From Streptococcus pseudopneumoniae (GTDB lineage Bacteria > Bacillota > Bacilli > Lactobacillales > Streptococcaceae), in NCBI RefSeq assembly GCF_001068775.1, contig NZ_JWAJ01000127.1, positions 1 to 45,393 on the forward strand: a stretch of DNA of 45,393 bases, read 5' to 3'. Below the pieces are notes generated by a model. It was not told the origin of the DNA, ran no database searches, and was given only the letters and a program-made list of their open reading frames with translations. A program made the translations under genes and the position numbers. Shown piece after piece: positions 19,933-29,500 of this stretch. Within the stretch, counting starts at the first letter, position 1. Every line of letters starts with the position of its first letter.

Positions 19933-20868
19933 ATGACAAAACTAATATTTATGGGAACGCCTGAATTTTCAGCGACTGTTTTAAAGGGACTTTTGACAGA
20001 TGATCGCTATGAGATTCTAGCAGTTGTAACTCAGCCAGACCGTGCAGTTGGACGTAAAAAAGTCATCCAAGAAACCCCAGTGAAACAAGTTGCCAAAGAG
20101 GCAGGACTTCCTATTTACCAACCTGAAAAATTATCGGGTAGTCCAGAAATGGAAGCCATCATGAATTTGGGAGCTGATGGGATTGTAACAGCAGCTTTTG
20201 GACAATTCCTCCCAAGTAAACTCCTTGATAGCATGGATTTTGCAGTCAATGTTCATGCTTCGCTCCTTCCTAAACACCGTGGTGGTGCTCCTATCCATTA
20301 TGCCTTGATTCAGGGTGATGAGGAGGCAGGAGTAACCATTATGGAAATGGTCAAGGAAATGGATGCAGGAGATATGATTTCTCGTCGTAGTATTCCAATT
20401 ACTGATGAGGACAATGTCGGCACCTTATTTGAAAAATTGGCTATAGTGGGTCGTGATTTACTTTTAGAGACCCTTCCTGCTTATATAGCTGGTGAAATTC
20501 AGCCTCAACCGCAAGATCCAAGCCAGGTTACATTTTCGCCTAATATCAAACCTGAGGAAGAAAAGTTGGACTGGAACAAGACCAACCGTCAACTCTTTAA
20601 TCAAATCCGTGGGATGAATCCATGGCCAGTTGCTCATACCTTCCTCAAGGGAGAACGCTTCAAAATCTATGAAGCTCTGCCTGTAGAAGGGAAGGGTAAT
20701 CCGGGTGAGATACTCTCCATCGGTAAGAAAGAATTGATTGTCGCAACAGCAGAAGGAGCTCTATCTCTCAAACAGGTTCAACCAGCAGGAAAACCTAAGA
20801 TGGACATTGCTTCCTTCCTCAACGGTGTTGGACGAAGTTTGGCTGTAGGAGAACGATTTGGTGACTAA
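19933..20868 (+). CDS. fmt: Methionyl-tRNA formyltransferase
   Basis: Formylates initiator Met-tRNA using 10-formyl-THF. The N-terminal formyltransferase fold carries the signature [16 protein letters not shown] with the catalytic His. The AFGQFLP segment comes before it, and an OB-like C-terminal domain ([15 protein letters not shown] onward) binds the tRNA. 311 residues is normal. RBS AAGGAG. The 3' end overlaps rsmB, so the two are translationally coupled. Confidence 0.97.
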   Translation: MTKLIFMGTPEFSATVLKGLLTDDRYEILAVVTQPDRAVGRKKVIQETPVKQVAKEAGLPIYQPEKLSGSPEMEAIMNLGADGIVTAAFGQFLPSKLLDSMDFAVNVHASLLPKHRGGAPIHYALIQGDEEAGVTIMEMVKEMDAGDMISRRSIPITDEDNVGTLFEKLAIVGRDLLLETLPAYIAGEIQPQPQDPSQVTFSPNIKPEEEKLDWNKTNRQLFNQIRGMNPWPVAHTFLKGERFKIYEALPVEGKGNPGEILSIGKKELIVATAEGALSLKQVQPAGKPKMDIASFLNGVGRSLAVGERFGD

Positions 20869-22174
20869 AGTAGAAACGGCTAGAAACTTAGCCTTAAAGG
20901 TGCTAGAGGATGTCTTTGTCAATCAAGCCTACTCCAATATCGCCTTAAATAAACACCTTAAGGGAAGTCAACTGTCAGCAGCAGACAAGGGCTTAGTGAC
21001 AGAGCTTGTTTATGGAACCGTAGCTCGTAAACTAACTTTAGAATGGTATTTGTCTCACTTTATTGAGGATAGAGACAAGCTAGACAGCTGGCTCTATGTT
21101 TTGCTTCTCATGAGTGTCTACCAACTCCAATACTTGGATAAGCTTCCTGATCATGCAGTGGTCAATGAAGCGGTGGAACTGGCTAAACTTCGCAAAAAGG
21201 GTAGCGAAAAATTGGTCAATGCAGTTTTGCGCCGTATCCTGCGAGAAGGTTTGCCAGATATTGCCTCTATCAAGCGTAAAAATAAGCGTGATTCTATTGC
21301 CTATTCTTTACCAGTTTGGTTGATTTCGAAACTCAAGGAAGAGTACGGGGAGGAGCGAGCGCAAGCGATTTTTGAGAGTCTTTTGCAACGGAATAAAGCC
21401 AGTATTCGCGTAACAGATTTGAACCGAAAAGAGGAAATCAAAGCTCTGCTCGGTGCAAGTGATTCTGCTTTATCAGCTTCTGGTCTGGTCAAGGAGCAGG
21501 GGCATTTTGCAGGCCATGATTTATTTGCTGAAGGTGCTATTACTATTCAGGACGAGTCTAGTCAACTGGTTGCTCCAACTCTTGATTTACAAGGCACTGA
21601 GCAGGTTTTGGATGCCTGTGCAGCCCCAGGTGGTAAGACAGCTCATATAGCCTCTTACCTCACGACCGGTCAAGTAATAGCTCTAGACTTGTATGACCAC
21701 AAGTTAGACTTGATTCAAGAAAATGCTCAGCGTTTAGGCGTAGCAGACCGTGTTCAAACACAAAAATTGGATGCCCGAAAGGTTCACGAGTTTTTTGGTA
21801 AGGATCAATTTGATAAGATTCTTGTTGATGCCCCTTGCTCAGGGATTGGTCTATTGCGTCGGAAACCAGATATCAAATACAATAAAGAAACATCAGATTT
21901 CGCGTCATTACAGGAAATTCAGCTGGAAATATTAGGTAGTGTTTGTCAAACACTACGAAAAGGTGGTATAATAACCTATAGTACCTGCACTATTGTCTCG
22001 GAAGAGAACTTTAAAGTGGTTCAAGCATTTTTAGAAAGTCATCCCGAGTTCGAGCAGGTTAAACTAGAACACGAATGCAAGGATATTCTAAAAGATGGCT
22101 GTATCCTTATTACTCCGGAATTATACGGAAGTGATGGATTCTTCATCAGCCAATTTCGTAAGATGTCCAATTAG
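20861..22174 (+). CDS. rsmB: 16S rRNA m5C967 methyltransferase RsmB
   Basis: Methylates C967 of 16S rRNA. An N-terminal NusB-like helical domain (about residues 1-140) is followed by the SAM-dependent domain with [29 protein letters not shown] and the catalytic Cys in YSTCT. The start is a rare codon: GTG at 20861 is preferred over TTG at 20858 because GGAGAA (20848-20853) lies about seven bases before the GTG. It overlaps fmt by 8 nt. 437 residues. Confidence 0.93.
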   Translation: MTKVETARNLALKVLEDVFVNQAYSNIALNKHLKGSQLSAADKGLVTELVYGTVARKLTLEWYLSHFIEDRDKLDSWLYVLLLMSVYQLQYLDKLPDHAVVNEAVELAKLRKKGSEKLVNAVLRRILREGLPDIASIKRKNKRDSIAYSLPVWLISKLKEEYGEERAQAIFESLLQRNKASIRVTDLNRKEEIKALLGASDSALSASGLVKEQGHFAGHDLFAEGAITIQDESSQLVAPTLDLQGTEQVLDACAAPGGKTAHIASYLTTGQVIALDLYDHKLDLIQENAQRLGVADRVQTQKLDARKVHEFFGKDQFDKILVDAPCSGIGLLRRKPDIKYNKETSDFASLQEIQLEILGSVCQTLRKGGIITYSTCTIVSEENFKVVQAFLESHPEFEQVKLEHECKDILKDGCILITPELYGSDGFFISQFRKMSN

Positions 22175-22189
22175 GAAGGAACTGACACA

Positions 22190-22930
22190 ATGGAGATTTC
22201 ATTATTAACAGATGTGGGTCAGAAACGTACAAATAATCAAGACTATGTCAATCTTTTTGTCAATCGAGCAGGTTGTACAATGATTCTCTTGGCTGACGGA
22301 ATGGGAGGTCATCGCGCAGGAAATATTGCTAGCGAAATGGCTGTGACTGACTTGGGTGTGTCATGGGTAGATACCCAGATCGACACCGTTAATGAAGTTC
22401 GCGAATGGTTTGCCCACCATCTAGAAGTTGAAAATCAAAAGATTTATCAACTAGGACGAGATGAAGCCTACAAGGGAATGGGGACAACCCTCGAAGCTCT
22501 TGCGGTTATCGGAAATCAGGCAATTTATGCCCATATCGGAGATTCTAGAATCGGTCTCATTCGAGGGGAAGAGTACCGTCAACTGACAAGTGATCATTCC
22601 TTGGTTAACGAATTGCTCAAGGCAGGTCAACTGACACCAGAAGAGGCAGAAGCGCATCCACAAAAAAATATTATCACCCAATCTATCGGACAAAAAGACG
22701 AAATTCAACCTGACTTGGGAATTGTCAGCTTGGAAGCTGGAGACTATCTCTTGCTCAATAGCGATGGTCTGACAAATATGATTTCACCTAGTGAAATCTG
22801 TGATATTGTCACAAGTGATATCTCGCTTGATGATAAAGCAGCGACCTTGATTCGTTTTGCAAACAATGCCGGAGGGCTTGATAACATTACAGTTGCCCTT
22901 GTTTCAATTGAGGAGGAGGCGGCACTATGA
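22190..22930 (+). CDS. phpP: PP2C-type Ser/Thr protein phosphatase PhpP
   Basis: Manganese-dependent phosphatase that reverses StkP phosphorylation. The PP2C motifs are present in order: [23 protein letters not shown] with metal-binding Asp, [16 protein letters not shown], and LLNSDGLTN with DNIT near the end. The 246-residue length is standard. Its stop overlaps the stkP start as ATGA, a typical coupled pair that keeps kinase and phosphatase in balance. RBS AGGAA. Confidence 0.97.
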   Translation: MEISLLTDVGQKRTNNQDYVNLFVNRAGCTMILLADGMGGHRAGNIASEMAVTDLGVSWVDTQIDTVNEVREWFAHHLEVENQKIYQLGRDEAYKGMGTTLEALAVIGNQAIYAHIGDSRIGLIRGEEYRQLTSDHSLVNELLKAGQLTPEEAEAHPQKNIITQSIGQKDEIQPDLGIVSLEAGDYLLLNSDGLTNMISPSEICDIVTSDISLDDKAATLIRFANNAGGLDNITVALVSIEEEAAL

Positions 22931-24810
22931 TCCAGATCGGCAAGATTTTTGCCGGGCGGTATCGGATTGTCAAACAAATTGGCCGTGGAGGTATGGCAGA
23001 TGTCTACCTGGCCAAGGATTTGATTTTAGACGGGGAAGAGGTAGCTGTAAAGGTCTTGAGGACTAACTACCAGACTGACCCGATTGCTGTTGCTCGTTTT
23101 CAGCGTGAAGCGCGTGCAATGGCTGACTTAGATCATCCCCATATCGTTCGGATAACGGATATCGGCGAAGAGGACGGTCAACAGTACCTGGCTATGGAAT
23201 ATGTAGCCGGTCTTGATCTCAAGCGCTATATCAAAGAACACTATCCCCTATCAAATGAAGAAGCTGTCCGTATCATGGGTCAGATTCTCTTAGCTATGCG
23301 CTTAGCGCACACTAAAGGTATTGTCCATCGTGACTTAAAACCTCAAAACATTCTTTTAACTCCGGATGGGACGGCCAAGGTAACGGACTTTGGGATTGCC
23401 GTAGCCTTTGCAGAGACCAGTCTGACTCAGACCAACTCTATGTTGGGTTCTGTGCATTATTTGTCACCTGAGCAGGCTCGTGGTTCTAAAGCAACGTTCC
23501 AAAGTGACATCTATGCCATGGGGATTATTTTCTATGAAATGCTGACAGGGCATATCCCTTATGATGGCGATAGTGCAGTAACCATCGCTCTCCAGCATTT
23601 CCAGAAACCACTGCCGTCAGTTATCGCTGAAAACCCATCTGTTCCCCAAGCTTTGGAGAATGTGGTTATCAAAGCAACTGCTAAAAAGCTAACAGATCGA
23701 TACCAGTCGGTTTCAGAGATGTATGTTGATTTATCTAGCAGTCTATCTTATAACCGTAGAAATGAACCTAAACTTGTTTTTGATGATGCTACTAAGGCGG
23801 ACACAAAGACATTGCCAAAGGTTTCTCAAACAACCTTGACCTCTATTCCTAAGGTTCAACCACAGACAGATAGCCATCAGGCAACTAAAGCTAGCTCAGA
23901 AGTAAGTACTAAAAAATCTGTGGAAAAACCAGTGAAAAACCGTCGTTTTAAAGCACGTTATCTAGTTCTACTAGCAAGTTTCGTATTGGTTGCCGCTTCT
24001 TTGGTGTGGATTTTATCCAGAACACCAGCTACTGTTGAGATTCCAAAAGTTGCAGGACAAACAGTCGCTGAAGCTAAGGAAACCTTGAAAAAAGCCAACT
24101 TTGAAGTCGGTGATGAGAAAACGGAAGCGAGTGATACGGTAGAAGAAGGGAGAGTTATTCGTACAGATCCAGATGCTGGCTCAGCTCGCAAAGAAGGGTC
24201 TAAAGTTAATCTAATCATATCTTCAGGTAAACAATCATTTAAGATTGGAAACTATATTGGACGCAAATCTACTGATGTTATTGCAGAATTGAAAGGGAAA
24301 AAGGTTCCTGAAAATCTGATTAAGATTGAAGAAGAAGAGTCCAGTGAATCAGAATCAGGTGTGATTTTAAAACAGAGTCTAGCAGAAGGTACAACCTATG
24401 ATCTTAGCAAGGCAACTTCTATCGTTTTGACTGTTGCTAAAAAGGTGACAACCGTGACCATGCCAAGTTATATTGGCTCAAGTCTTGAATTTACAAAGAA
24501 TAACTTAATTCAAATTGTTGGTGTCAAAGAAGCCAATATCGAAGTAGTAGAGGTATCGACAGCTCCTGAGGGTACTGCTGAAGGAACTGTTGTGGATCAA
24601 AGTCCAAAACTAGGTGAGAAAGTTGATTTAGCTACGACCCGTATAAAGATTTCTATTTATAAACCAAAAACCCCACCATCATCTTCTTCTGTTCCATCTT
24701 CGAGCCAGCGTAACTCTAACAGGACAGATAATACGGTGCCGTCTCAAAGACCATCGACACCATCTTCGTCTACACCAACTCATGTGGACGAACATAACAC
24801 GGATAACTAA
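22927..24810 (+). CDS. stkP: Ser/Thr protein kinase StkP with three PASTA domains
   Basis: Membrane kinase that senses peptidoglycan state and controls division. The cytoplasmic Hanks kinase (about residues 10-270) has [22 protein letters not shown] and SPEQARG. A juxtamembrane linker follows, then one helix near 345-365 and extracellular PASTA units at about 370-434, 436-505 and 508-578. Pneumococcal StkP, as I recall it, is 659 residues with four PASTA domains. Here one internal unit is missing. After the last PASTA there is a 46-residue Ser/Pro/Thr-rich tail (about 581-627) that looks disordered and exposed in the wall. A terminator follows. Confidence 0.96.
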   Translation: MIQIGKIFAGRYRIVKQIGRGGMADVYLAKDLILDGEEVAVKVLRTNYQTDPIAVARFQREARAMADLDHPHIVRITDIGEEDGQQYLAMEYVAGLDLKRYIKEHYPLSNEEAVRIMGQILLAMRLAHTKGIVHRDLKPQNILLTPDGTAKVTDFGIAVAFAETSLTQTNSMLGSVHYLSPEQARGSKATFQSDIYAMGIIFYEMLTGHIPYDGDSAVTIALQHFQKPLPSVIAENPSVPQALENVVIKATAKKLTDRYQSVSEMYVDLSSSLSYNRRNEPKLVFDDATKADTKTLPKVSQTTLTSIPKVQPQTDSHQATKASSEVSTKKSVEKPVKNRRFKARYLVLLASFVLVAASLVWILSRTPATVEIPKVAGQTVAEAKETLKKANFEVGDEKTEASDTVEEGRVIRTDPDAGSARKEGSKVNLIISSGKQSFKIGNYIGRKSTDVIAELKGKKVPENLIKIEEEESSESESGVILKQSLAEGTTYDLSKATSIVLTVAKKVTTVTMPSYIGSSLEFTKNNLIQIVGVKEANIEVVEVSTAPEGTAEGTVVDQSPKLGEKVDLATTRIKISIYKPKTPPSSSSVPSSSQRNSNRTDNTVPSQRPSTPSSSTPTHVDEHNTDN

Positions 24811-24812
24811 AT

Positions 24813-24849
24813 AATCTTTGTCACAGTTTTTGTGGCAAAGATTTTTTTT
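24813..24849 (+). terminator. Terminator after stkP
   Basis: A 12-bp stem with one G-U pair (24813-24824 with 24832-24843), followed by a run of T to 24849. It ends the gmk-to-stkP cluster. Confidence 0.9.
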
Positions 24850-24898
24850 CCTCCGAAATTATGATAAAATAAAATGGAGTTTGAAAAAGGAGGGAAAC

Positions 24899-25657
24899 AT
24901 GGAAGAATCAAAAAAACTGAATGCAGTTATTGATGTCATCATGCTAGCTGGAACAATTCTGCTTCGCAATGGTTCTGAGATTTATCGTGTTGAAGATACC
25001 ATGATTCGGATTGCTCATTCACAGGGTATTATGGATTGTAATGTTTTGGCCATGCCTGCCGCCATTTTTTTCTCCATTGAAAATACAAATATCTCTCGTA
25101 TGAAGCGAGTGACCTCCTCCTCTTATAATATTGAGAAGGTATGTGATGTTAACCAGATTTCACGACAACTTGTAGCAGGACAGCTTGATCTGGATACAGC
25201 TTTTATCCAACTAAAGGAATTGAATGCCAAGGCATCTCCCTATACCAATGTTCAATTAACTGCTGCAGCGACCCTCAGTGCTCCTTTCTTTTCAATCATG
25301 TTTGGTGGGAATGTCTACGATGCAATCGGAGCAGGAGTAGCGACCTTGTTTGCCTTTACTTGCTCTCTCTATGTAGAGAAGTTTATTCGTATTCCTTTTA
25401 TGACAGCTTTTGCAGGTGCTCTTGTCTTTGGTTTGATTGCACAATTTTGGGCGCGCTATTCTGGTTTACCATCGACGGCGGATTTAGTGATTGCAGGTGC
25501 GGTTATGCCCTTTGTGCCTGGAATTGCCCTGACCAATGCTGTTCGAGATATTATGACCAATCACATTAACTCTGGTATGAGCAAGATGTTTGAATCCTTG
25601 CTGATTACCCTTGCCTTAGGGGCTGGAACATCAGTTGCCCTCGTACTCATGAACTAA
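24899..25657 (+). CDS. Threonine/serine exporter, large subunit (ThrE N-domain, DUF1212)
   Basis: First half of a split ThrE-type exporter. The soluble N-terminal part (about residues 1-110) contains the family phrase LRNGSEIYRVEDTM, and about five membrane helices follow. The frame is open from 24818, but that part overlaps the terminator. The ATG at 24899 (MEESKKLNAVID) has AGGAGG five to six bases upstream and gives 252 residues. The partner gene starts one base after its stop. Thr/Ser export is inferred from family; direct substrate is not shown. Confidence 0.87.
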   Translation: MEESKKLNAVIDVIMLAGTILLRNGSEIYRVEDTMIRIAHSQGIMDCNVLAMPAAIFFSIENTNISRMKRVTSSSYNIEKVCDVNQISRQLVAGQLDLDTAFIQLKELNAKASPYTNVQLTAAATLSAPFFSIMFGGNVYDAIGAGVATLFAFTCSLYVEKFIRIPFMTAFAGALVFGLIAQFWARYSGLPSTADLVIAGAVMPFVPGIALTNAVRDIMTNHINSGMSKMFESLLITLALGAGTSVALVLMN

Positions 25658-25658
25658 T

Positions 25659-26108
25659 ATGACACTAACAACATTTTTATTGCAAGCTCTGGCAAGTCTG
25701 CTTGCTATTATCACCTTTTTAATCGTCTTAAATGTCCAGCGTTCCATGCTCATACCTGGTGGTGTTTTGGGAATGTCTATCTGGCTACTCTATCTGATAC
25801 TCAAGGAACCAACCAATGTTATTTTGGCAACCTTTATTGCTGCGGTGATTGGTTCTTGTGTCAGCCAGATTATGAGTATCCTCTATAAGACACCAGCAGT
25901 TGTTTTTGCTCTGGCTATATTGGCACCACTAGTACCAGGTTATCTGTCCTATCGAACCACTTCCTTCTTCGTTACAGGTGACTACAGTCATGCCATTTCT
26001 AGTGCCATGTTAGTCATGATGTCGGCTCTCGTTATCTCCATTGGAATGGCCAGTGGAACAGTTTTGTTGAAATTGTATCATTATCTCAAAAAGAATCGAG
26101 CTAGCTAA
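25659..26108 (+). CDS. Threonine/serine exporter, small subunit (ThrE_2/DUF3815)
   Basis: 149-residue membrane protein with about four to five hydrophobic helices, matching the C-terminal half of ThrE proteins that are single chains in actinobacteria (PALAxLVPG-like stretch: LAPLVPGYLSYRT). It starts one base after the large-subunit stop, so the two are surely co-translated. The 3' end of the gene forms the left arm of a terminator. Confidence 0.85.
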   Translation: MTLTTFLLQALASLLAIITFLIVLNVQRSMLIPGGVLGMSIWLLYLILKEPTNVILATFIAAVIGSCVSQIMSILYKTPAVVFALAILAPLVPGYLSYRTTSFFVTGDYSHAISSAMLVMMSALVISIGMASGTVLLKLYHYLKKNRAS

Positions 26109-26122
26109 GACTCGATTTTTTG
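26094..26122 (+). terminator. Terminator overlapping the end of the ThrE small-subunit gene
   Basis: AATCGAG (26094-26100, inside the coding end) pairs with CTCGATT (26111-26117), then a T tract. Confidence 0.7.
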
Positions 26123-26181
26123 TAGCCCTAAAGTTCTGTTTGTTGGACTAGCCTAAAAATGAGATAAGGTTTTGAAAATGA

Positions 26182-26209
26182 ACTTGATTTGGGGAATCAA
26201 GTCTTTTTT
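26182..26209 (+). terminator. Second terminator-like hairpin upstream of mvaS
   Basis: ACTTGATT (26182-26189) pairs with AATCAAGT (26195-26202) across GGGGA-type loop bases, followed by CTTTTTT. It may act as a backup terminator or as part of the mvaS promoter region. Confidence 0.65.
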
Positions 26210-26229
26210 AGCGCTTTTGACTTCAATTG

Positions 26230-26238
26230 TGATAAAAT
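26230..26238 (+). promoter_or_regulatory. mvaS extended -10 promoter
   Basis: TGA followed by TAAAAT (26233-26238). No good -35 at 17 bp is seen, which fits an extended -10 promoter. Confidence 0.5.
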
Positions 26239-26284
26239 AGAGGTGAACGAATTTTTACAATGAATGATAAAAATAGAGGTAAAT

Positions 26285-27457
26285 ATGACAATCGGTATTG
26301 ATAAGATTGGTTTTGCGACCAGTCAATACGTTTTGAAATTACAAGATTTAGCAGAAACCCGAGGAATTGATCCTGAAAAATTGAGTAAAGGACTCCTTTT
26401 AAAAGAATTGAGTATCGCTCCTTTAACAGAGGATATTGTTACTTTGGCTGCTAGTGCAGGAAATTCTATCCTGACTGAAGAAGAGAAGCAAGAGATTGAT
26501 ATGGTTATCGTTGCGACAGAGTCTGGGATTGACCAGAGTAAAGCTGCAGCTGTCTTTGTACACGGTTTGCTTGGAATTCAACCTTTTGCTCGTAGTTTTG
26601 AAATCAAGGAGGCTTGCTATGGTGCAACTGCAGCACTTCACTATGCTAAGTTACACGTAGAAAATTCTCCAAAATCAAAAGTTTTGGTACTAGCCAGTGA
26701 TATTGCAAGGTATGGTGTTGAAACTCCTGGAGAACCAACTCAAGGTGCAGGCTGTGTTGCCATGTTGATTAGCCAAAATCCACGCGTTATGGTCTTCAAC
26801 AACGATAACGTTGCGCAGACTCGTGACATTATGGACTTTTGGCGTCCAAATTATTCAACGACACCATTTGTAAATGGGGTTTACTCAACACAGCAGTATC
26901 TTGATAGCTTAAAAACGACTTGGGAAGAGTACCAAAAGCGTTATGATTGCGACTTGAATGATTTTGAAGCTATTTGTTTCCATTTGCCATATCCAAAACT
27001 AGCTCTCAAGGGATTGAAAAAAATCCTCGATAAATCTCTACCTCAAGAGAAAAAGGATTTACTTCAAAAGCACTTTGATGAATCCATTATTTATAGTCAA
27101 AAAGTTGGAAATATCTATACGGGTTCACTCTTTTTAGGACTCTTGTCTCTTCTTGAAAATTCTGATAGTCTGAAAGCTGGGGATAAGATTGCCCTCTACA
27201 GCTATGGTAGTGGTGCTGTATCTGAGTTCTTCAGTGTGGAATTGGTCGAAGGCTATGAACAGCAATTGCAGAAAAATCGCTTAGACTTGCTAGACCAGCG
27301 TCAAGCATTGAGCGTAGCTGATTATGAACGAATCTTCTTTGAGGAAGCAAACTTTGATGAGTCTGGTTCTGCAACCATGTCAGGCTATGAAGGACAGGAC
27401 TATGCTCTGGTTGAGATTGTAGAACACCAACGTCGCTACAGCAAGGTTGAAAAATAA
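26285..27457 (+). CDS. mvaS: Hydroxymethylglutaryl-CoA synthase
   Basis: Condenses acetyl-CoA and acetoacetyl-CoA to HMG-CoA, the entry to the mevalonate route for isoprenoids such as undecaprenyl phosphate. The thiolase-fold protein has nucleophile C111 in EIKEACYGATAAL, and later HLPYPKL with active-site His and YSYGSG near the C-terminus. The frame opens at 26264, but the ATG at 26285 (MTIGIDKIGF) has AGAGGT upstream and gives the normal 390 residues. It overlaps mvaA by one base (TAATG). Confidence 0.95.
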   Translation: MTIGIDKIGFATSQYVLKLQDLAETRGIDPEKLSKGLLLKELSIAPLTEDIVTLAASAGNSILTEEEKQEIDMVIVATESGIDQSKAAAVFVHGLLGIQPFARSFEIKEACYGATAALHYAKLHVENSPKSKVLVLASDIARYGVETPGEPTQGAGCVAMLISQNPRVMVFNNDNVAQTRDIMDFWRPNYSTTPFVNGVYSTQQYLDSLKTTWEEYQKRYDCDLNDFEAICFHLPYPKLALKGLKKILDKSLPQEKKDLLQKHFDESIIYSQKVGNIYTGSLFLGLLSLLENSDSLKAGDKIALYSYGSGAVSEFFSVELVEGYEQQLQKNRLDLLDQRQALSVADYERIFFEEANFDESGSATMSGYEGQDYALVEIVEHQRRYSKVEK

Positions 27458-28731
27458 TGAAAAAAAATTGGAATGGATTTGCTAAAAAATCAATTCAAGA
27501 GCGCCTTGAGTTCGTTAAGTCTCAGGCGCTTACTTCTATGGAAGCCCAAGACAGTCTTGAGCAAAATGAAAATCTTAGTCTAGCAGTTGCGGACCAGCTG
27601 AGTGAGAATGTGGTGGGGACCTTCTCGCTTCCATACTCAATAGTTCCAGAAGTACTGGTAAACGGTCAAGAGTACACCGTTCCTTATGTGACCGAAGAGC
27701 CATCTGTTGTTGCTGCAGCTAGTTTTGCTAGTAAGATTATCAAACGTGCGGGTGGTTTTACTGCTCAGGTTCATCAACGCCAAATGATTGGTCAGGTAGC
27801 TCTTTATCAGGTTCCAGATAGGGATAAAGCATGTCAGGCTATTTTGAGTCAGAAAGCAGAGCTGCTCGAACAAGCAAACCAAGCCTATCCATCTATTGTC
27901 AAACGTGGTGGTGGAGCCAGAGAGCTAACAGTTGAGAAAATTTCTGGTGAGGCTGATTTTTTAGTGGTTTATCTCCATGTGGATACTCAGGAAGCCATGG
28001 GAGCTAATATGCTCAATACCATGCTTGAAGCTTTAAAACCTAGCTTAGAGGCTCTAAGTCAAGGGCAAAGTTTAATGGGCATTTTATCCAACTACGCAAC
28101 AGATTCTCTAGTAACTGCAACTTGTCGGATTGCCTTTCGTTATTTGAGTCGCCAGAAGGATGAAGCGCGTGAACTAGCTGAAAAAATGGTTTTAGCCAGC
28201 CAGTTTGCTCAGGCAGATCCTTATCGAGCAGCTACTCACAATAAGGGAATATTTAATGGAATCGATGCTCTCTTGATTGCTACTGGAAATGATTGGCGGG
28301 CTATCGAAGCGGGAGCGCATGCCTATGCCAGTCATGATGGTTCCTATCGAGGTCTCAGTCGTTGGACGATGGATTTGGAAACAGAAGAGCTAATAGGAGA
28401 GCTGACCATGCCGATGCCGGTTGCTACCAAGGGTGGATCAATTGGTCTCAATCCTAGAGTCGTTCTCAGCCATGAGTTGCTTGGTCATCCATCTGCCAAA
28501 GAATTGGCTCAAATTATCGTTTCGATTGGTCTCGCTCAAAACTTTGCAGCACTTAAAGCTCTGGTCAGCACAGGGATCCAGCATGGACACATGAAACTTC
28601 AAGCAAAATCTCTAGCACTTTTAGCAGGAGCTACAGAGAAAGAAGTACCTAAGCTAGTAGAAAGCTTGATTGCTGAAAAAACTTTTAATTTAGAAAAAGC
28701 CCAAACTCTTTTGAAAAACTTAAGATCATAA
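27457..28731 (+). CDS. mvaA: Hydroxymethylglutaryl-CoA reductase (class II)
   Basis: Reduces HMG-CoA to mevalonate. The class II bacterial form is recognised by DTQEAMGANMLNT, NKGIFNGIDALLIATGNDWRA, GSIGLNPRV and the C-terminal catalytic His region GIQHGHMKLQAKSLA. At 424 residues it is full length. It is directly coupled to mvaS. The next 250 nt hold no gene, but do hold an inverted repeat and the promoter of the accessory pair. Confidence 0.96.
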   Translation: MKKNWNGFAKKSIQERLEFVKSQALTSMEAQDSLEQNENLSLAVADQLSENVVGTFSLPYSIVPEVLVNGQEYTVPYVTEEPSVVAAASFASKIIKRAGGFTAQVHQRQMIGQVALYQVPDRDKACQAILSQKAELLEQANQAYPSIVKRGGGARELTVEKISGEADFLVVYLHVDTQEAMGANMLNTMLEALKPSLEALSQGQSLMGILSNYATDSLVTATCRIAFRYLSRQKDEARELAEKMVLASQFAQADPYRAATHNKGIFNGIDALLIATGNDWRAIEAGAHAYASHDGSYRGLSRWTMDLETEELIGELTMPMPVATKGGSIGLNPRVVLSHELLGHPSAKELAQIIVSIGLAQNFAALKALVSTGIQHGHMKLQAKSLALLAGATEKEVPKLVESLIAEKTFNLEKAQTLLKNLRS

Positions 28732-28784
28732 GAAAAACTCAGACTGGTTTGATTTTTTGCGCTTTTTACTGTTTTTTCAAATAA

Positions 28785-28820
28785 AAGAAACTCAAATACA
28801 GAATCGTATTTGAGTTTCTT
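28785..28820. terminator. 15-bp perfect inverted repeat, probable terminator after mvaA
   Basis: 28785-28799 is the exact reverse complement of 28806-28820 with a 6-nt loop. On plus the stem ends in CTT without a long T run. On minus it is followed by TTATTT. The best guess is a terminator separating mvaA from the accessory pair. Confidence 0.6.
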
Positions 28821-28880
28821 AATTCAATGACATTATTTGACAGTTTTTCTGTTTTTGTTCAAAAAAACAAGATGTATGCA

Positions 28881-28908
28881 TTGATGACGCTTTGATTTTT
28901 ATTATAAT
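28881..28908 (+). promoter_or_regulatory. Promoter of the accessory secreted-protein gene
   Basis: -35 TTGATG (28881-28886), 16-bp spacer and perfect -10 TATAAT (28903-28908). Transcription would begin about 15 nt before the hairpin at 28928. Confidence 0.7.
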
Positions 28909-28927
28909 ATAACTGTAAATTATTAAG

Positions 28928-28973
28928 ATTCCTAATCAAAAAAATATAGAGAGGAGGATTTTTGATTAGGAAT
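28928..28973 (+). promoter_or_regulatory. 15-bp hairpin with the ribosome-binding site in its loop
   Basis: 28928-28942 and 28959-28973 are perfect reverse complements (15 bp). The 16-nt loop contains GAGGAGG (28951-28957), the strongest Shine-Dalgarno in this part of the window. A TTG five bases after it (28962-28964) lies in the 3' arm. The structure presents the RBS but buries the start, so it is well placed for translational control. Confidence 0.75.
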
Positions 28974-28984
28974 AAAAAATTAAA

Positions 28985-29500
28985 ATGCTGAGTGTTGCAT
29001 TACTTAGTACAGTAATATTGAATATAGCACTTACAGAAGGTGTTTCAGTTGTTCATGCTAATGAGGTGGCTTCAGCTACAAAACTTGGAAATACTTTTAA
29101 AGATTTATCGGAAGAATCTATTTTATTAATTTTAAAAGCAGTAGATGAAATGCCACAAGGAATGTTGGAAAGAGGAAATCAGGAAGAAATTGATAAATAT
29201 ATGCTTAGTAAAGGTATAGATTTAAAATTTGATAATGAAGTACAGTTCAGGGACTTTTGGGGATGTGTCGGTGCAGTTGCTTGGGCGGTAGGATCTGCTG
29301 CTGTTGGTATTGGTATGCTTGTTAAAATTAAACAATTTATAGCAGCAGTAGGAGGTATCAAGGCAGCCGCTTCTGCTTTAATATCCATTGCTGAATCTGG
29401 AGCTAATTACGAAAATATTACAAAATTTGGATATGCTGTAGTTGACATGGGGTCTACTATTTTGGGAATTAAGGAAATTGGTGATAACTGTTTTGAATAA
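28985..29500 (+). CDS. Small secreted bacteriocin-like protein, start region apparently frame-broken
   Basis: Not recognised by name. From the ATG at 28985 it is 171 residues: a hydrophobic signal segment with likely cleavage after VVHA (residue 25), an acidic middle part, then C94 in FWGCVGAVAW followed by a Gly/Ala-rich amphipathic or hydrophobic stretch (about 95-140) and a terminal Cys (C169) that could pair with C94. This layout resembles small secreted bacteriocin- or toxin-like proteins of lactic bacteria. The ATG has no RBS at a normal distance. The strong GAGGAGG serves TTG 28962, whose frame encodes MIRNKKLK, an ideal positive n-region, then stops at 28989. One extra A near 28985 would join the two frames. 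Product and function are inference. Confidence 0.6.
   Translation: MLSVALLSTVILNIALTEGVSVVHANEVASATKLGNTFKDLSEESILLILKAVDEMPQGMLERGNQEEIDKYMLSKGIDLKFDNEVQFRDFWGCVGAVAWAVGSAAVGIGMLVKIKQFIAAVGGIKAAASALISIAESGANYENITKFGYAVVDMGSTILGIKEIGDNCFE

Noticed and set aside
24818..24898. Upstream extension of the ThrE large subunit
   Set aside because: The extra codons are the stkP terminator stem and T tract; the ATG at 24899 has AGGAGG.
28962..28991. Nine-codon leader peptide from TTG 28962 as a real attenuator peptide
   Set aside because: Possible, but the encoded MIRNKKLK fits the missing n-region of the signal peptide much better, so a frame break is the simpler reading; kept only as a finding.
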